Below, piece after piece: positions 24,828 through 34,800 of a stretch of DNA of 34,800 nt. The position numbers and the translations under genes were made by a program. Source of the stretch: Sedimentisphaerales bacterium (lineage in GTDB: Bacteria > Planctomycetota > Phycisphaerae > Sedimentisphaerales > Anaerohalosphaeraceae); the NCBI GenBank assembly GCA_016935635.1, contig JAFGQP010000288.1, positions 1-34,800 on the forward strand. Direction: 5' to 3'. The notes under the pieces were generated by a model that was given only the letters and a program-made list of their open reading frames with translations, was not told the DNA's origin and ran no database searches. The first letter of the stretch is position 1. Each line of letters begins with the position of its first letter.

Positions 24828-26495
24828 ATGGCGATACGGATAGCGCTGGTACAGTGTAATGTTGCAGTGGGCGATCTGACCGGCAATGCCGCTATGATTC
24901 GCAGTAACGCTGCCGCAGCCCTGACCGAAGTTGCCGATATCGTCGTTTTTCCCGAGATGTGTCTGTGCGGCTATCCGCCGGAAGACTTGCTTCTGCGTCC
25001 GCGGTTTCTGGAGGATACCCGGAGGGCCCTGGACCAACTGGCCGACGGCTGGGAAGGTCCGGTTCTGATGGCGGGATTTGCCGAACAGCAGGGCAAAAAT
25101 GTTTATAATTCGCTGGCTGTAATTCAGGGCGGCAGGATTGCAGCGGTTTACCGCAAAATGCTTTTGCCCAATTACGGCGTATTTGACGAGAAACGCTATT
25201 TTACTCCAGGATATGAACCGATTGTTTTTGAGCTCAACGGCGTACGCCTGGCGTTGACTATCTGTGAGGATATCTGGAACCTCGACTGGCTGACACGGTT
25301 CCTCAAGGAGTGTCGGTTTGATGCCATTATCAATATCTCCGCATCGCCGTTTCATTCGGGCAAATCGCCCCAGCGTCAGGCCATCATTGGACAATGCGCC
25401 GCCCATTTTCGAAAACCGGTCCTGTATTGTAATCTGATCGGCGGTCAGGATGAACTGGTATTTGACGGGCGAAGTCTGGTTGCTGACCACTCCGGCACGA
25501 TCATCGCCTCCGGCAAGGCATTTCAAAATGATATTGTCTATGCCGATATCACGATGCAGAATCAGTCCGCAATTGTCTGTTTATCCAAATCAACTGAATC
25601 AGCGCCAGCAAAAGAGGAACTGGAACCCGTCGCCGAAGTCTATCAGGCCCTGGTACTGGGCACGCGGGATTATGTCCGCAAAAACGGATTCAGCAAGGTC
25701 ATGATCGGTCTCAGCGGCGGCATCGACTCGGCCCTGACCGCAGCCATTGCCGCTGATGCACTGGGGCCGGACAATGTGCTGGGCATCACCATGCCGTCAC
25801 GATTCAACAGCACTGATACGCAGGACGACGCCCGCAAGCTGGCTGAAAATCTCGGGATTCAATTTCACAGCCTGCCCATTGAAAGCATCCTGAAAGAATT
25901 CAGCGGCGTGCTTTCCGCGGTGCCGGGCTGGAACGAAAAAGGTCTTGCCTACGAAAATCTGCAGGCCCGTATTCGCGGCTGCCTGATGATGTCGCTGTCC
26001 AATCAGTTTGGATGCATGGTTCTGACCACCGGCAATAAAAGTGAAACCGCCGTCGGTTATTGTACGCTGTACGGAGATACGGCCGGGGGCTTTGCTGTGA
26101 TTAAAGATGTCCCCAAAACGCTGGTCTATCAACTCAGCGATTATGTCAATCGCGTCGCACAAAAACAGCGCATTCCGCAAAGCACCATTGATCGTATCCC
26201 CACCGCCGAACTGCGGACCAATCAGAAAGACAGCGATTCACTGCCGGAATATGACATTCTTGACGTGATTTTACAGGGTTACATCGAACGGGATAAATCC
26301 CCCTCCGAACTGATCGCCGAAGGTTTCCCGCCGCGAACGGTAGAGCGGGTATTTCGCCTGGTGGATTTAGCGGAATACAAGCGGCGCCAATGTCCGCCGG
26401 GGGTCAAAATCACACCGCGGGCCTTCGGCAAGGACCGGCGCATGCCCATTACCAATCGATATAAACCGGATTTTCCGGAAATGCATGAAAGATAA
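24828..26495 (+). CDS. nadE: Glutamine-dependent NAD+ synthetase
   Basis: A 555-residue two-domain enzyme catalysing the last step of NAD synthesis: amidation of nicotinate adenine dinucleotide with ammonia from glutamine. The N-terminal nitrilase-type glutaminase domain has the full triad Glu43 (FPEMCLCGY), Lys110 (RKMLLPNYG) and Cys146 (TICEDIWN). The C-terminal synthetase domain has the ATP pyrophosphatase loop GLSGGIDSALTAAIA (about 293) and the substrate blocks TTGNKSETAVGYCTLYGD and PTAELRTNQKDSDSLPEYD. AAGGA precedes the ATG. It lies 20 bases after gltD. A nadE between gltD and carB is unusual for a biosynthetic operon, but fits a theme of glutamine-using enzymes. Confidence 0.95.
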   Translation: MAIRIALVQCNVAVGDLTGNAAMIRSNAAAALTEVADIVVFPEMCLCGYPPEDLLLRPRFLEDTRRALDQLADGWEGPVLMAGFAEQQGKNVYNSLAVIQGGRIAAVYRKMLLPNYGVFDEKRYFTPGYEPIVFELNGVRLALTICEDIWNLDWLTRFLKECRFDAIINISASPFHSGKSPQRQAIIGQCAAHFRKPVLYCNLIGGQDELVFDGRSLVADHSGTIIASGKAFQNDIVYADITMQNQSAIVCLSKSTESAPAKEELEPVAEVYQALVLGTRDYVRKNGFSKVMIGLSGGIDSALTAAIAADALGPDNVLGITMPSRFNSTDTQDDARKLAENLGIQFHSLPIESILKEFSGVLSAVPGWNEKGLAYENLQARIRGCLMMSLSNQFGCMVLTTGNKSETAVGYCTLYGDTAGGFAVIKDVPKTLVYQLSDYVNRVAQKQRIPQSTIDRIPTAELRTNQKDSDSLPEYDILDVILQGYIERDKSPSELIAEGFPPRTVERVFRLVDLAEYKRRQCPPGVKITPRAFGKDRRMPITNRYKPDFPEMHER

Positions 26496-26521
26496 ATAAC
26501 TTAGCATGAGGACACTGGACA

Positions 26522-29500
26522 ATGCCAAAACGTACAGATATCAAGAAAGTCTTGATTATCGGCTCCGGCCCGATAGTCATCGGTCAGGCCTGCGAGTTCG
26601 ATTACTCCGGCACACAGGCCTGTAAAGCACTGCGCAAACTCGGTTACAAAATTGTTCTGGTCAATTCCAATCCAGCAACAATTATGACCGACCCCGGCAT
26701 GGCCGATGTCACGTATATTGAGCCATTAAATGTCAAATCGCTTGAAATGATTATTGCCAAGGAACGCCCCGATGCTCTGCTGCCTAATCTGGGCGGCCAG
26801 ACCGGTCTGAACCTGTCTTCCGACCTGGCCCAAAAAGGCATTCTTGAAAAATACGGCGTCCAGATTATCGGCGTCAAAGAAGACGCAATCCAGCGGGGAG
26901 AAGACCGTCAGATATTCAAAGACACCATGGCTTCTCTGGGGATTGAGACGCCGCGCAGTGAAATCGCTTACAATCTTGAAGATGCCGAACGCATTGTTCA
27001 GCAGATCGGCCTGCCCTGTGTGATTCGTCCGGCCTATACCATGGGCGGCACCGGCGGGGGGCTGGTTTATAATATTGAAGAATTCCGTACTATTGTCAGC
27101 CGCGGTCTCTCGGCCAGCCTGGTCGGCCAGGTTCTGATTGAAGAATCGGTCGAAGGCTGGGAGGAACTCGAGCTGGAAGTCGTTCGGGATTCCAAAGGCC
27201 AGAAAATCACCGTCTGCTTTATCGAAAATATCGATGCCATGGGGGTTCATACGGGTGATTCATTCTGCGCCGCTCCCATGCTGACGATTGAAAAATCGCT
27301 CCAGGACAAACTTCAGCAGTATTCCTATGCCATCGTGGATGCCATCGGCGTCATCGGCGGCACCAATGTCCAGTTTGCCCACAATCCTCAAAATGGACGC
27401 GTGGTAGTCATTGAAATCAACCCCCGCACATCCCGCTCTTCGGCTCTGGCGTCCAAGGCAACGGGCTTTCCAATCGCGTTTGTCTCTTCGCTGCTGGCCG
27501 GCGGCCTGACGCTTGACGAAATTCCCTATTGGCGGGATGGGACGCTCGAAAAATACACGCCCTCCGGCGAGTATGTTGTCATCAAGTTTGCCCGATGGGC
27601 TTTTGAGAAGTTCCGCGGCATCAAAGATCAGCTGGGTACCCAGATGCGCGCCGTTGGTGAAGTCATGAGCATCGGCAAAAATTATAAGGAAGCCCTGCAA
27701 AAAGCTATCCGTTCACTTGAAAGCGGTCGGTACGGACTGGGCTTTGCCAAAGATTTCAACAGGAAATCGCTCGATGAGCTGATGAATATGCTGGCGTTTC
27801 CGACCAGTGAACGGCAGTTTATTATGTACGAAGCGCTTCGCAAGGGAGCGTCAGTGGAAGCCCTTCACGCCAAAACCTATATCAAAGCCTGGTTCATCCA
27901 GCAAATGAAGGAGCTGGTCGAGCTCGAAGAACAGATTCTGCAGTACAAGGGAAAAACGCTTCCCGATGCACTTCTGCAGCAGGCCAAAAAGGATGGATTT
28001 GCCGATAAATATCTCGCCAAGCTGCTGGGGATTTCGGAAAAGGATATATTCCAGAAACGCATGGCGGTTGGCGTCACGGAAGCCTGGGAACCGGTTCCGG
28101 TCAGCGGCGTCGAAAACGCAGCCTATTATTATTCGACCTACAATGCCCCCGACCAAGTCGCTGTCAGCAATCGCAAAAAAATCATGGTTCTCGGCGGCGG
28201 CCCCAACCGTATCGGACAGGGTATCGAATTCGATTACTGCTGTGTCCATGCGGCTTTCGCACTCCGTGATATGGGGTATGAAACCATCATGGTCAACTGC
28301 AACCCGGAAACGGTCTCGACCGACTATGACACCTCGGATAAGCTCTACTTTGAACCACTGACAGTCGAAGATGTGCTGCAGATTTATAACAAGGAAAAGC
28401 CTGAAGGGATCATCGTGCAGTTTGGCGGCCAGACCCCCCTGAATATCTGTAAGGAACTGGAACAGGCCGGGGTGCGTATTCTGGGTACCTCGACCGATTC
28501 CATCGATTTGGCCGAAGACCGCGACCGCTTCAGTAAGGTTATCAAAAAACTGGGCATTCCCCAGCCTGCATCAGGCATGGCGTCAAATCTTGAACAGGCC
28601 CTTAAGATCGCAAAGACAATTGGCTACCCCCTGATGGTCCGTCCCTCCTATGTGCTGGGCGGACGAGGCATGGAAGTTGTCTATGATGAGCAGATGCTGA
28701 CTCATTATGTCAATGCCGCTGTGGATATTTCCCCGGACCGTCCGATTCTGATTGATAAATTTCTCGAACATGCCCTTGAAGTGGAAGCGGACGCCATCTC
28801 CGACGGCAAAGACGCCTTCATTCCCGCCGTCATGGAACATATCGAACTGGCCGGCATTCACTCCGGCGATTCGGCCTGCGTCCTGCCGCCGGTATCGATT
28901 CCGCCCCAGCACCTGCAGACAATTGAAGACTATACACGAAAAATCGCCGGAGAATTGAAAGTCTGCGGCCTGATTAATATTCAATATGCCATTGCGGGCG
29001 ACAAAGTTTATATTTTAGAAGCAAATCCCCGCGCTTCGCGGACGGTCCCCCTGGTATCCAAGGTGTGCAATATCCAGATGATCCAGATTGCAACCCAGTT
29101 GATGATGGGCAAAAAACTTTCCGAAATATCGCCTTCACGGAAAAAAATATCGCACTATGGCGTTAAAGAAGCCGTCTTCCCGTTCAATATGTTCCCTGAA
29201 GTGGATCCGATTCTGGGGCCGGAGATGCGATCCACCGGTGAAGTCCTTGGCATGGCCGATTCGTCAGGCCTGGCTTTTTATAAGTCCCAGGAGGCCGCTC
29301 AGCAGTTCCTGCCTCTGACGGGCAAGGTTTTAATTTCGGTCGCCCAGAAAGACCGCAATGAGATTCTTGAGCCGGCCAGGGTACTCAGAAAAGCCGGCCT
29401 GGATATTATGGCCACGGAGGGTACATATCATTTCCTGACTGAGCAGGGAATCGAAGCCGAGAAGATACTGAAACTCCATGAAGGCCGCCCCAATATCCTC

Positions 29501-29722
29501 GACAGCATTATGAACAGTGAAATTAAAATGGTGATTAATACACCGGCCGGCAAACAAAGCAGCCATGATGATTCATACATATGCAAAGCGTCAATTAAAT
29601 ACAAGGTTCCGTATGTCACAACGACTGCGGCAGCGCTGGCGGCGGCAAAAGGCATATTGGCATGCAAAGAAAAACAACGCGACGTCAAATCGCTGCAGCA
29701 ATATCATAAGGAAATTGGATAA
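26522..29722 (+). CDS. carB: Carbamoyl-phosphate synthetase, large subunit (divergent copy 1)
   Basis: A 1066-residue CarB with all four regions: a carboxyphosphate ATP-grasp half ([36 protein letters not shown]), a middle oligomerisation domain, a carbamoyl-phosphate ATP-grasp half ([33 protein letters not shown]) and a C-terminal MGS-like regulatory domain. It departs from E. coli-type CarB more than copy 2: [19 protein letters not shown] replaces the usual FEPxIDYVVxKxPRFxFEKF, and the allosteric block is INTPAGK where INTTSG is usual, changing one threonine of the effector site. ATP and metal ligands look intact, so it is probably active but differently regulated. It sits 26 bases after nadE and 11 bases before copy 2. 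Arginine versus pyrimidine supply cannot be decided here. Confidence 0.92.
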   Translation: MPKRTDIKKVLIIGSGPIVIGQACEFDYSGTQACKALRKLGYKIVLVNSNPATIMTDPGMADVTYIEPLNVKSLEMIIAKERPDALLPNLGGQTGLNLSSDLAQKGILEKYGVQIIGVKEDAIQRGEDRQIFKDTMASLGIETPRSEIAYNLEDAERIVQQIGLPCVIRPAYTMGGTGGGLVYNIEEFRTIVSRGLSASLVGQVLIEESVEGWEELELEVVRDSKGQKITVCFIENIDAMGVHTGDSFCAAPMLTIEKSLQDKLQQYSYAIVDAIGVIGGTNVQFAHNPQNGRVVVIEINPRTSRSSALASKATGFPIAFVSSLLAGGLTLDEIPYWRDGTLEKYTPSGEYVVIKFARWAFEKFRGIKDQLGTQMRAVGEVMSIGKNYKEALQKAIRSLESGRYGLGFAKDFNRKSLDELMNMLAFPTSERQFIMYEALRKGASVEALHAKTYIKAWFIQQMKELVELEEQILQYKGKTLPDALLQQAKKDGFADKYLAKLLGISEKDIFQKRMAVGVTEAWEPVPVSGVENAAYYYSTYNAPDQVAVSNRKKIMVLGGGPNRIGQGIEFDYCCVHAAFALRDMGYETIMVNCNPETVSTDYDTSDKLYFEPLTVEDVLQIYNKEKPEGIIVQFGGQTPLNICKELEQAGVRILGTSTDSIDLAEDRDRFSKVIKKLGIPQPASGMASNLEQALKIAKTIGYPLMVRPSYVLGGRGMEVVYDEQMLTHYVNAAVDISPDRPILIDKFLEHALEVEADAISDGKDAFIPAVMEHIELAGIHSGDSACVLPPVSIPPQHLQTIEDYTRKIAGELKVCGLINIQYAIAGDKVYILEANPRASRTVPLVSKVCNIQMIQIATQLMMGKKLSEISPSRKKISHYGVKEAVFPFNMFPEVDPILGPEMRSTGEVLGMADSSGLAFYKSQEAAQQFLPLTGKVLISVAQKDRNEILEPARVLRKAGLDIMATEGTYHFLTEQGIEAEKILKLHEGRPNILDSIMNSEIKMVINTPAGKQSSHDDSYICKASIKYKVPYVTTTAAALAAAKGILACKEKQRDVKSLQQYHKEIG

Positions 29723-29733
29723 GGACTAAACGA

Positions 29734-32700
29734 GTGCCGAAAGATAAATCCATAAAAAAAATTCTGATCATCGGTTCAGGACCCATTGTAATCGGTCAGG
29801 GCTGTGAATTTGATTATTCCGGTGCACAGGCCTGCAAAGTGCTTCGCAAGGAAGGGTATCAGGTTGTCCTGGTCAACAGTAACCCTGCGACCATTATGAC
29901 AGACCCGGAAATGGCGAACAAGACGTACATTGAGCCCATTACGCCGGCAATGGTGGCCAAAATTATAGAAAAGGAACGCCCGGACAGCCTGCTGCCGACA
30001 CTCGGCGGGCAGACCGGCCTGAATACTGCTGTGGCACTGGCGGAAATGGGAGTTTTGAAAAAGTACAAGGTCAGACTCCTCGGTGCCGACCTGCAGGCCA
30101 TCAAAAAGGCGGAAGAGCGCGACCGCTTCAAAAAGATTGTACAGGATATCGGTCTGGAAGTCCCCAAAAGCGGCTTTGCCCACTCGATTGAGGAAGCCAT
30201 GAAAGTCATGGAGCAAATCGGCTTTCCGCTGATTATCCGTCCTTCTTATACACTGGGCGGCATGGGCGGCAACGTAGCCTATAATCTCGATGAATACAAA
30301 CGCATGGTGCAGTGGGGCCTGGACCTCAGCCCCAAACGGCAGATTCTGGTCGAAGAATCCGTTGTCGGCTGGAAAGAGTATGAACTGGAAGTGATGCGGG
30401 ACCGCAAGGATAATGTGGTGATCGTCTGCTCAATTGAAAACCTTGACCCGATGGGCATCCATACCGGCGACAGCATCACCGTCGCACCGGCCCAGACCCT
30501 GTCGGACAAAGAATACCAGGCGATGCGTGACGCGGCACTGAAAATCATCCGCGCCATCGGAGTTGAAACCGGCGGCTCGAATATCCAGTTTGCAGTCAAT
30601 CCCAAAAACGGCAAACTGTATGTCATTGAGATGAATCCGCGTGTGTCCCGCAGCTCAGCCCTGGCCTCCAAGGCCACTGGTTTCCCGATTGCCAAGATTG
30701 CATCGCTCCTGGCGGTTGGTTATACTCTCGATGAAATTCCTAACGATATTACCAAGAAAACACCCGCCTGTTTTGAGCCGACCATTGACTATGTCGTCGT
30801 CAAATGGCCGCGATTTACGTTTGAAAAATTCCCGCAGACCAGTCCTGAACTAACGGTTCAGATGAAATCGGTCGGTGAGGCAATGGCCATTGGCCGCACC
30901 TTCAAGGAAGCATTCCAGAAAGCCATCCGGTCCCTGGAAATTGAACGCTATTCTCTGGATGCACGCCATATCAAACCCGGACTGAATGACGACCAGTTGC
31001 AGGAACGGCTGCGGAAAAATTACTGGGATAAATTATGGTATGTTGCGGAAGCCTATCGCCGGAAATATACCACCGAAGATCTCTTTGAGCTGACCCATAT
31101 AGATCCCTGGTTTTTGAATCATATCAGGGATCTGGTCGAAATGGAGAAAAAACTGTTTTCTGCCGGGCTGGACAAGGTATCCAATGAAATGCTTCGTCAG
31201 GCCAAAGAAGCCGGATTCAGCGATAAATATCTGGGGATCAAATTGGGTGTCGAAGAAACTGTCATTCGCCGAAAACGCCTGCAGGCAGGCATTCAAGCCG
31301 TGTACAAGAGGGTTGATACCTGCGGCGCAGAGTTTGAAGCCTCGACGCCTTATCTCTATTCAACCTTTGAAGCGGAATGCGAAGCCAATCCAACCACCCG
31401 TCGCAAGATTATAATTCTCGGCGGGGGACCCAACCGCATTGGTCAGGGCATCGAGTTTGATTATTGCTGCGTTCATGCGGCCTTTGCGCTGGATGAAATC
31501 GGCATCGAATCGATTATGGTCAACTGCAACCCGGAAACGGTATCGACCGATTACGACACATCGGATCGGCTCTATTTTGAACCGCTGACGTACGAAGACG
31601 TGATGTCAATCATCGATACGGAAAAACCGGATGGCGTCATTGTGCAGTTTGGCGGACAAACACCCCTGAAATTGTCCAAAGCCCTTCACAAGGCGGGTGT
31701 TCCGATTATCGGCACCTCGCCCGGCAGCATCGAAATCGCTGAAGACCGCAAATTATTCAATAAGCTGGTGGAAAAACTCAATCTGCTCCAGCCGTTCAGC
31801 GGTACGGCCACCAGCTACGAAGAAACACTGAAGGTGGCCAGAAAGCTGGGGTATCCGCTGCTGGTTCGCCCCTCTTTTGTGCTGGGCGGGCGGGCCATGG
31901 ACATCGTTTACGATGAGTCCTCCCTGAAAGCGTGTGTCGATGAGGCTCTCGAAGTATCCGGCGAACACCCCATCCTGATCGACAAGTTCCTGGATGATGC
32001 AACAGAGCTTGATGTCGATGCCATCAGCGATGGCCAGACCGTCGTGATCGGCGGTGTCATGGAGCATATCGAAGAAGCCGGGATTCATTCCGGCGACAGC
32101 GCCTGCTTCCTGCCTCCGGTAACACTCAAGCCGGAGACCATCGCCGAAGTCAAACGCCAAACCCGACTCCTGGCTCTGGAACTGCAGGTCAAAGGCCTGA
32201 TCAATATTCAGTTTGCCATTAAGGATGATAAGGTTTATATTCTCGAAGTCAATCCGCGTGCTTCACGGACGATTCCGTTCGTTAGCAAGGCCATTGGTGT
32301 TCCGCTGGCCAAGCTGGCCGCTAAAATTCAGGCCGGAATGACCCTTCAGCAGCTTGGCTTTACCAAAGAAGTCTCGCGGAATCATTACGCTGTCAAGGAA
32401 GCGGTTTTCCCGTTCCTCAAGTTCCAGGGCGCCGATGTCATTCTTGGCCCCGAAATGCTGTCCACAGGTGAAGTCATGGGTATTTCCGATGACTACGGCG
32501 TTGCCTATGCCAAATCCCAGATTGCCGCCGGCTGCAATTTGCCCACGAAGGGAACCGTCTTTATCAGCGTACGCGATGCGGATAAGCCTCGCGCTGTGCA
32601 AATGGCCCGAAAGCTCCACGAGCTGGGCTTTAAAATTCTGGCCACCAAAGGCACCTGTATCGAATTGATTAAAAATAACATTCCTTCGGAATTTGTACGC

Positions 32701-32946
32701 AAGATGATTGAAGGTCGCCCCAACGTGGTTGACCTGATGATTAATAACCAGATCGACTTGATTGTCAATACCACCGTCGGGGAGCAGACCATCCGGGATT
32801 CCTTCCCGATTCGCCGTACAGCTCTGGATCGGCAGATTCCGTATATTACGACCATTCGCGGCGGTCTTGCAGCAGCACGTGCCATTGAAGCCCTGCAAAA
32901 TGAAAAACTGACGGTTAAATCGATTCAAGCCTATTACAGGAAGTAA
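29734..32946 (+). CDS. carB: Carbamoyl-phosphate synthetase, large subunit (canonical copy 2)
   Basis: A 1070-residue CarB close to the standard bacterial type. The first half has [30 protein letters not shown] and [19 protein letters not shown], as in E. coli. The second half has [20 protein letters not shown] and [18 protein letters not shown]. The C-terminal MGS domain has LATKGT and the usual VNTTVGEQ, so the common nucleotide-effector site is kept. The start is a GTG with AAGGA eight bases upstream; the first gene of the pair uses ATG. carA follows after 3 bases, so this copy is the more likely main partner of the small subunit. The two CarB proteins align along their whole length but differ at many positions, so the duplication is not recent. 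Confidence 0.95.
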   Translation: MPKDKSIKKILIIGSGPIVIGQGCEFDYSGAQACKVLRKEGYQVVLVNSNPATIMTDPEMANKTYIEPITPAMVAKIIEKERPDSLLPTLGGQTGLNTAVALAEMGVLKKYKVRLLGADLQAIKKAEERDRFKKIVQDIGLEVPKSGFAHSIEEAMKVMEQIGFPLIIRPSYTLGGMGGNVAYNLDEYKRMVQWGLDLSPKRQILVEESVVGWKEYELEVMRDRKDNVVIVCSIENLDPMGIHTGDSITVAPAQTLSDKEYQAMRDAALKIIRAIGVETGGSNIQFAVNPKNGKLYVIEMNPRVSRSSALASKATGFPIAKIASLLAVGYTLDEIPNDITKKTPACFEPTIDYVVVKWPRFTFEKFPQTSPELTVQMKSVGEAMAIGRTFKEAFQKAIRSLEIERYSLDARHIKPGLNDDQLQERLRKNYWDKLWYVAEAYRRKYTTEDLFELTHIDPWFLNHIRDLVEMEKKLFSAGLDKVSNEMLRQAKEAGFSDKYLGIKLGVEETVIRRKRLQAGIQAVYKRVDTCGAEFEASTPYLYSTFEAECEANPTTRRKIIILGGGPNRIGQGIEFDYCCVHAAFALDEIGIESIMVNCNPETVSTDYDTSDRLYFEPLTYEDVMSIIDTEKPDGVIVQFGGQTPLKLSKALHKAGVPIIGTSPGSIEIAEDRKLFNKLVEKLNLLQPFSGTATSYEETLKVARKLGYPLLVRPSFVLGGRAMDIVYDESSLKACVDEALEVSGEHPILIDKFLDDATELDVDAISDGQTVVIGGVMEHIEEAGIHSGDSACFLPPVTLKPETIAEVKRQTRLLALELQVKGLINIQFAIKDDKVYILEVNPRASRTIPFVSKAIGVPLAKLAAKIQAGMTLQQLGFTKEVSRNHYAVKEAVFPFLKFQGADVILGPEMLSTGEVMGISDDYGVAYAKSQIAAGCNLPTKGTVFISVRDADKPRAVQMARKLHELGFKILATKGTCIELIKNNIPSEFVRKMIEGRPNVVDLMINNQIDLIVNTTVGEQTIRDSFPIRRTALDRQIPYITTIRGGLAAARAIEALQNEKLTVKSIQAYYRK

Positions 32947-32949
32947 TTT

Positions 32950-34089
32950 ATGTCGAATAACAAAGCGATTTTATTGCTGGAAGACGGTACATTATTTACC
33001 GGCCGGTCTTTCGGCGCCAAAGGGACCGCCGTTGGCGAGGTCGTGTTCAATACCTCGATGACCGGCTATCAGGAAATCACGACGGACCCGTCTTACTTTG
33101 AACAGATATTAACGATGACCTATCCAATGATAGGCAATTACGGCACCAGCAGCGATGACTGGGAGTCTCGCAAACTGTTTTGCTCGGGCTTTATCGTCAA
33201 GGAAAATTGCCCCTTCCCGAGCAACTGGCGGAATGAAAAAACATTCAGTGATTACCTGAAGGAAAATAATGTCGTCGGCCTGGAAGGCATCGATACCCGC
33301 AGGCTGGTCCGCCACATCCGGACACAGGGGGCCATGCGGGGTATTATCTCCTCTTCGGAACTCGACATCAATAAGCTCAGGAAAAAACTGGATGCCTACC
33401 CCGGCCTGGTCGGACGTGATATTGTCCAGCACGTCACCCTCGGCAAGTCGTATACATGGACCAAAGGCGTAGTGGATGTTCTTACCGGCCAAGAATGCAA
33501 GCCAAAACCTGTATACAGGGTTATTGCCTATGATTTCGGCATTAAACAAAACATCCTGCGTCTGCTGATTTCGCATGGGTGCAAAGTGGAAGTGGTCCCG
33601 GCCGATACCACCGCCGCTCAGATACTCAAAAAGAAACCCGACGGCGTCTTTCTCAGCAACGGCCCCGGCGACCCTGCCGCAGTAACCTATGCAATCGATG
33701 CCATCCGCGGCCTGCTGGGCAAAATGCCCATTTTCGGCATCTGTCTGGGCCATCAGCTTCTGGGACTGGCTCTCGGCGGCACAACCTATAAACTCAAATT
33801 TGGTCATCGCGGGGCCAACCACCCGGTCAAAAACCTCGAGACCGGCAAGATCGAAATCACCAGCCAGAATCATGGCTTCTGTGTCGATATCAATTCGCTC
33901 AAAGACAAAAATGTCGAATTGACACACATGAATCTCAATGATAACACGCTGGAAGGGTTACGATGCAAAAAGCTCAAGGCATTTTCAGTCCAGTACCACC
34001 CGGAAGCCTCTCCCGGCCCGCATGATTCACAATACCTGTTTAAACAGTTTACCGACTGGATGGGCAAAGCCAGAAAGGCTAAAAAATAA
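32950..34089 (+). CDS. carA: Carbamoyl-phosphate synthetase, small (glutaminase) subunit
   Basis: A 379-residue glutaminase subunit that supplies ammonia to CarB. The N-terminal CPSase small-chain domain begins LLLEDGTLFTGRSFGA and includes GEVVFNTSMTGYQEI. The C-terminal class I amidotransferase domain has the nucleophile Cys265 (FGICLGHQLLGLA) and the partner residues His350 and Glu352 (YHPEASPGPHD). AGGAAG lies before the ATG, overlapping the end of carB copy 2, which stops 3 bases upstream. The order carB-carB-carA is the reverse of the usual carA-carB, and no second carA lies in the window. It ends the operon just before a strong terminator. Confidence 0.96.
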   Translation: MSNNKAILLLEDGTLFTGRSFGAKGTAVGEVVFNTSMTGYQEITTDPSYFEQILTMTYPMIGNYGTSSDDWESRKLFCSGFIVKENCPFPSNWRNEKTFSDYLKENNVVGLEGIDTRRLVRHIRTQGAMRGIISSSELDINKLRKKLDAYPGLVGRDIVQHVTLGKSYTWTKGVVDVLTGQECKPKPVYRVIAYDFGIKQNILRLLISHGCKVEVVPADTTAAQILKKKPDGVFLSNGPGDPAAVTYAIDAIRGLLGKMPIFGICLGHQLLGLALGGTTYKLKFGHRGANHPVKNLETGKIEITSQNHGFCVDINSLKDKNVELTHMNLNDNTLEGLRCKKLKAFSVQYHPEASPGPHDSQYLFKQFTDWMGKARKAKK

Positions 34090-34102
34090 CTTATCACAAT
34101 GG

Positions 34103-34137
34103 AAAAGGCCTGCGATTTCACACCGCAGGCCTTTTTT
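34103..34137. terminator. Bidirectional rho-independent terminator after carA
   Basis: AAAAGGCCTGCG pairs with CGCAGGCCTTTT around a nine-base loop, with an A-run on the left and a T-run on the right. It can serve both carA and the converging gene at 34185. Confidence 0.9.
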
Positions 34138-34184
34138 ATGTCTCAATGAAGCATCCCTTCCTTCGTATTTCTGCAGAGGCACTA

Positions 34185-34772
34185 TTAGTTCAGCATCCCC
34201 ATCAGAACCAGTCTGGCTTCCTGACGCACATTGACTGACTTCTTCAATTCGGCCTGAGCTGCGGCCAGTTCTTTCTGGGCAGCTTCTTTGGCGGTTCTCA
34301 GGGCCTTCAATTTGGCTGTTACTTCGTCGGCAGTCGCGGATTCGTTCTGCAATACTTCGGTTAATGCGGCCGAAGCCTTCTGAACTTCACTCTGCTCTCT
34401 GGCAGGCTGCTGTGCCGCTTGTCCACCCTGGCCTTGACCACCTGGGCGGGTACCGCGTCCGGCCATGCCCATGCCGAGTCCTCGTGCATTAGCCTGCGTG
34501 GACAACGTCATTACTTTCTTGAGAGGTGTTTCAATTTTTGCCCATTCTGCATCGGTGGCATTCAACTGGGTCTTGGCCATTTCAAGCATACGGGCCTGAA
34601 AGTCAAACTGGCCTCCCTGAGGTCGCTGCCCGCCCTGCGCACCGCCAAAACCACCCTGTGGTCTTTGGGCCGGCGGCTGGGCCTGATTACCAGCTGCCCA
34701 GATAAATGGTATCGAAACAGTTGCCAGTAAAAGAGTCGCAATCACCACCATCATTTTACGATTCATAAACAT
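34185..34772 (-). CDS. Secreted Gly/Gln-rich helical protein, unknown function
   Basis: A 195-residue exported protein. A signal peptide (MFMNRKMMVVIATLLLATVSIPFIWAAG) is followed by a low-complexity Gly/Gln/Pro stretch (RPQGGFGGAQGGQRPQGGQ). Then come a helical segment (MLEMAKTQLNATDAEWAKIETPLKKVMTL), a second Gly/Gln-rich linker (about residues 100-120) and a long Ala/Lys/Glu helix likely to form a coiled coil. The helical arms on flexible linkers recall Spy/CpxP-like periplasmic proteins, but I see no firm family match. AAAGGA lies eight bases before the ATG. It converges on the car operon and shares its terminator. A real gene with high confidence; function open. Confidence 0.75.
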   Translation of the reverse strand: MFMNRKMMVVIATLLLATVSIPFIWAAGNQAQPPAQRPQGGFGGAQGGQRPQGGQFDFQARMLEMAKTQLNATDAEWAKIETPLKKVMTLSTQANARGLGMGMAGRGTRPGGQGQGGQAAQQPAREQSEVQKASAALTEVLQNESATADEVTAKLKALRTAKEAAQKELAAAQAELKKSVNVRQEARLVLMGMLN

Positions 34773-34800
34773 AGTTCCAATCCTTTCTGTGTGAAAATAA

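Noticed and set aside
24810-25526. 238-residue minus-strand ORF opposite nadE
   Set aside because: Complete overlap with a well-supported nadE; reads as antisense translation.
32263-33927. Long minus-strand ORFs opposite carB2 and carA (221 and 272 residues)
   Set aside because: Antisense shadows of conserved genes with no promoter or ribosome site of their own.
1-34800. CRISPR arrays, tRNA genes, insertion sequences or phage genes
   Set aside because: No regularly spaced direct repeats, cloverleaf-like segments, transposase or integrase motifs were seen.

Overview
The window reads as a chromosomal segment of a Gram-negative member of the PVC group, most likely a planctomycete of the Phycisphaerae type. 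This is inferred from a PEP-CTERM protein with the VPEPC signature, an outer-membrane beta-barrel protein, a type III glutamine synthetase, a GH50 agarase-like enzyme and moderate G+C. No rRNA, tRNA, CRISPR array, insertion sequence or phage gene was seen.

Layout. 1-3.9 kb (+): a parvulin-type prolyl isomerase, then a YfiR-family periplasmic protein paired with a CHASE8-type hybrid histidine kinase. 3.9-8.2 kb (-): a five-gene run from a promoter near 8.2 kb, encoding a C_GCAxxG_C_C protein, a secreted GH50 agarase-like enzyme, an M42-like aminopeptidase, a DUF2007 protein and a small ACT-like protein. 8.3-9.1 kb (-): a small coiled-coil protein and a tiny PEP-CTERM protein, with their own promoter and terminator. 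9.4-18.6 kb (+): a nitrogen-assimilation island made of a NifA-like sigma-54 activator, a porin-amt-glnK operon, a second amt-glnK operon, and glnN (glutamine synthetase III). 18.8-34.1 kb (+): one tight operon, gltB-gltD-nadE-carB-carB-carA, behind a sigma-70-type promoter. 34.2-34.8 kb (-): a secreted Gly/Gln-rich protein.

How it fits together. Ammonium enters through two Amt channels, each with its own PII protein. GSIII makes glutamine, and the following operon encodes enzymes that consume it (GOGAT, NAD synthetase, carbamoyl-phosphate synthetase). The most interesting signal is non-coding. Nine copies of a palindrome, consensus WTACA-N4-TGTAW, lie only in the intergenic regions of the nitrogen island. 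Before each of the three structural transcription units two copies sit exactly 30 bp apart centre to centre, 87-131 bp upstream of a sigma-54 -24/-12 promoter (two excellent, one weak). A fourth pair (29 bp apart) overlaps a plausible core promoter of the sigma-54 activator gene. This looks like a self-contained nitrogen regulon with its own enhancer code, autoregulated by the activator encoded beside it. The binding protein is inferred, not shown.

Other points: both PII proteins have Phe at the position of the uridylylated Tyr51. A decayed third amt fragment lies in the glnN leader, so the island seems to have grown by duplicating an operator-promoter-amt module. Two divergent full-length carB genes share one carA.
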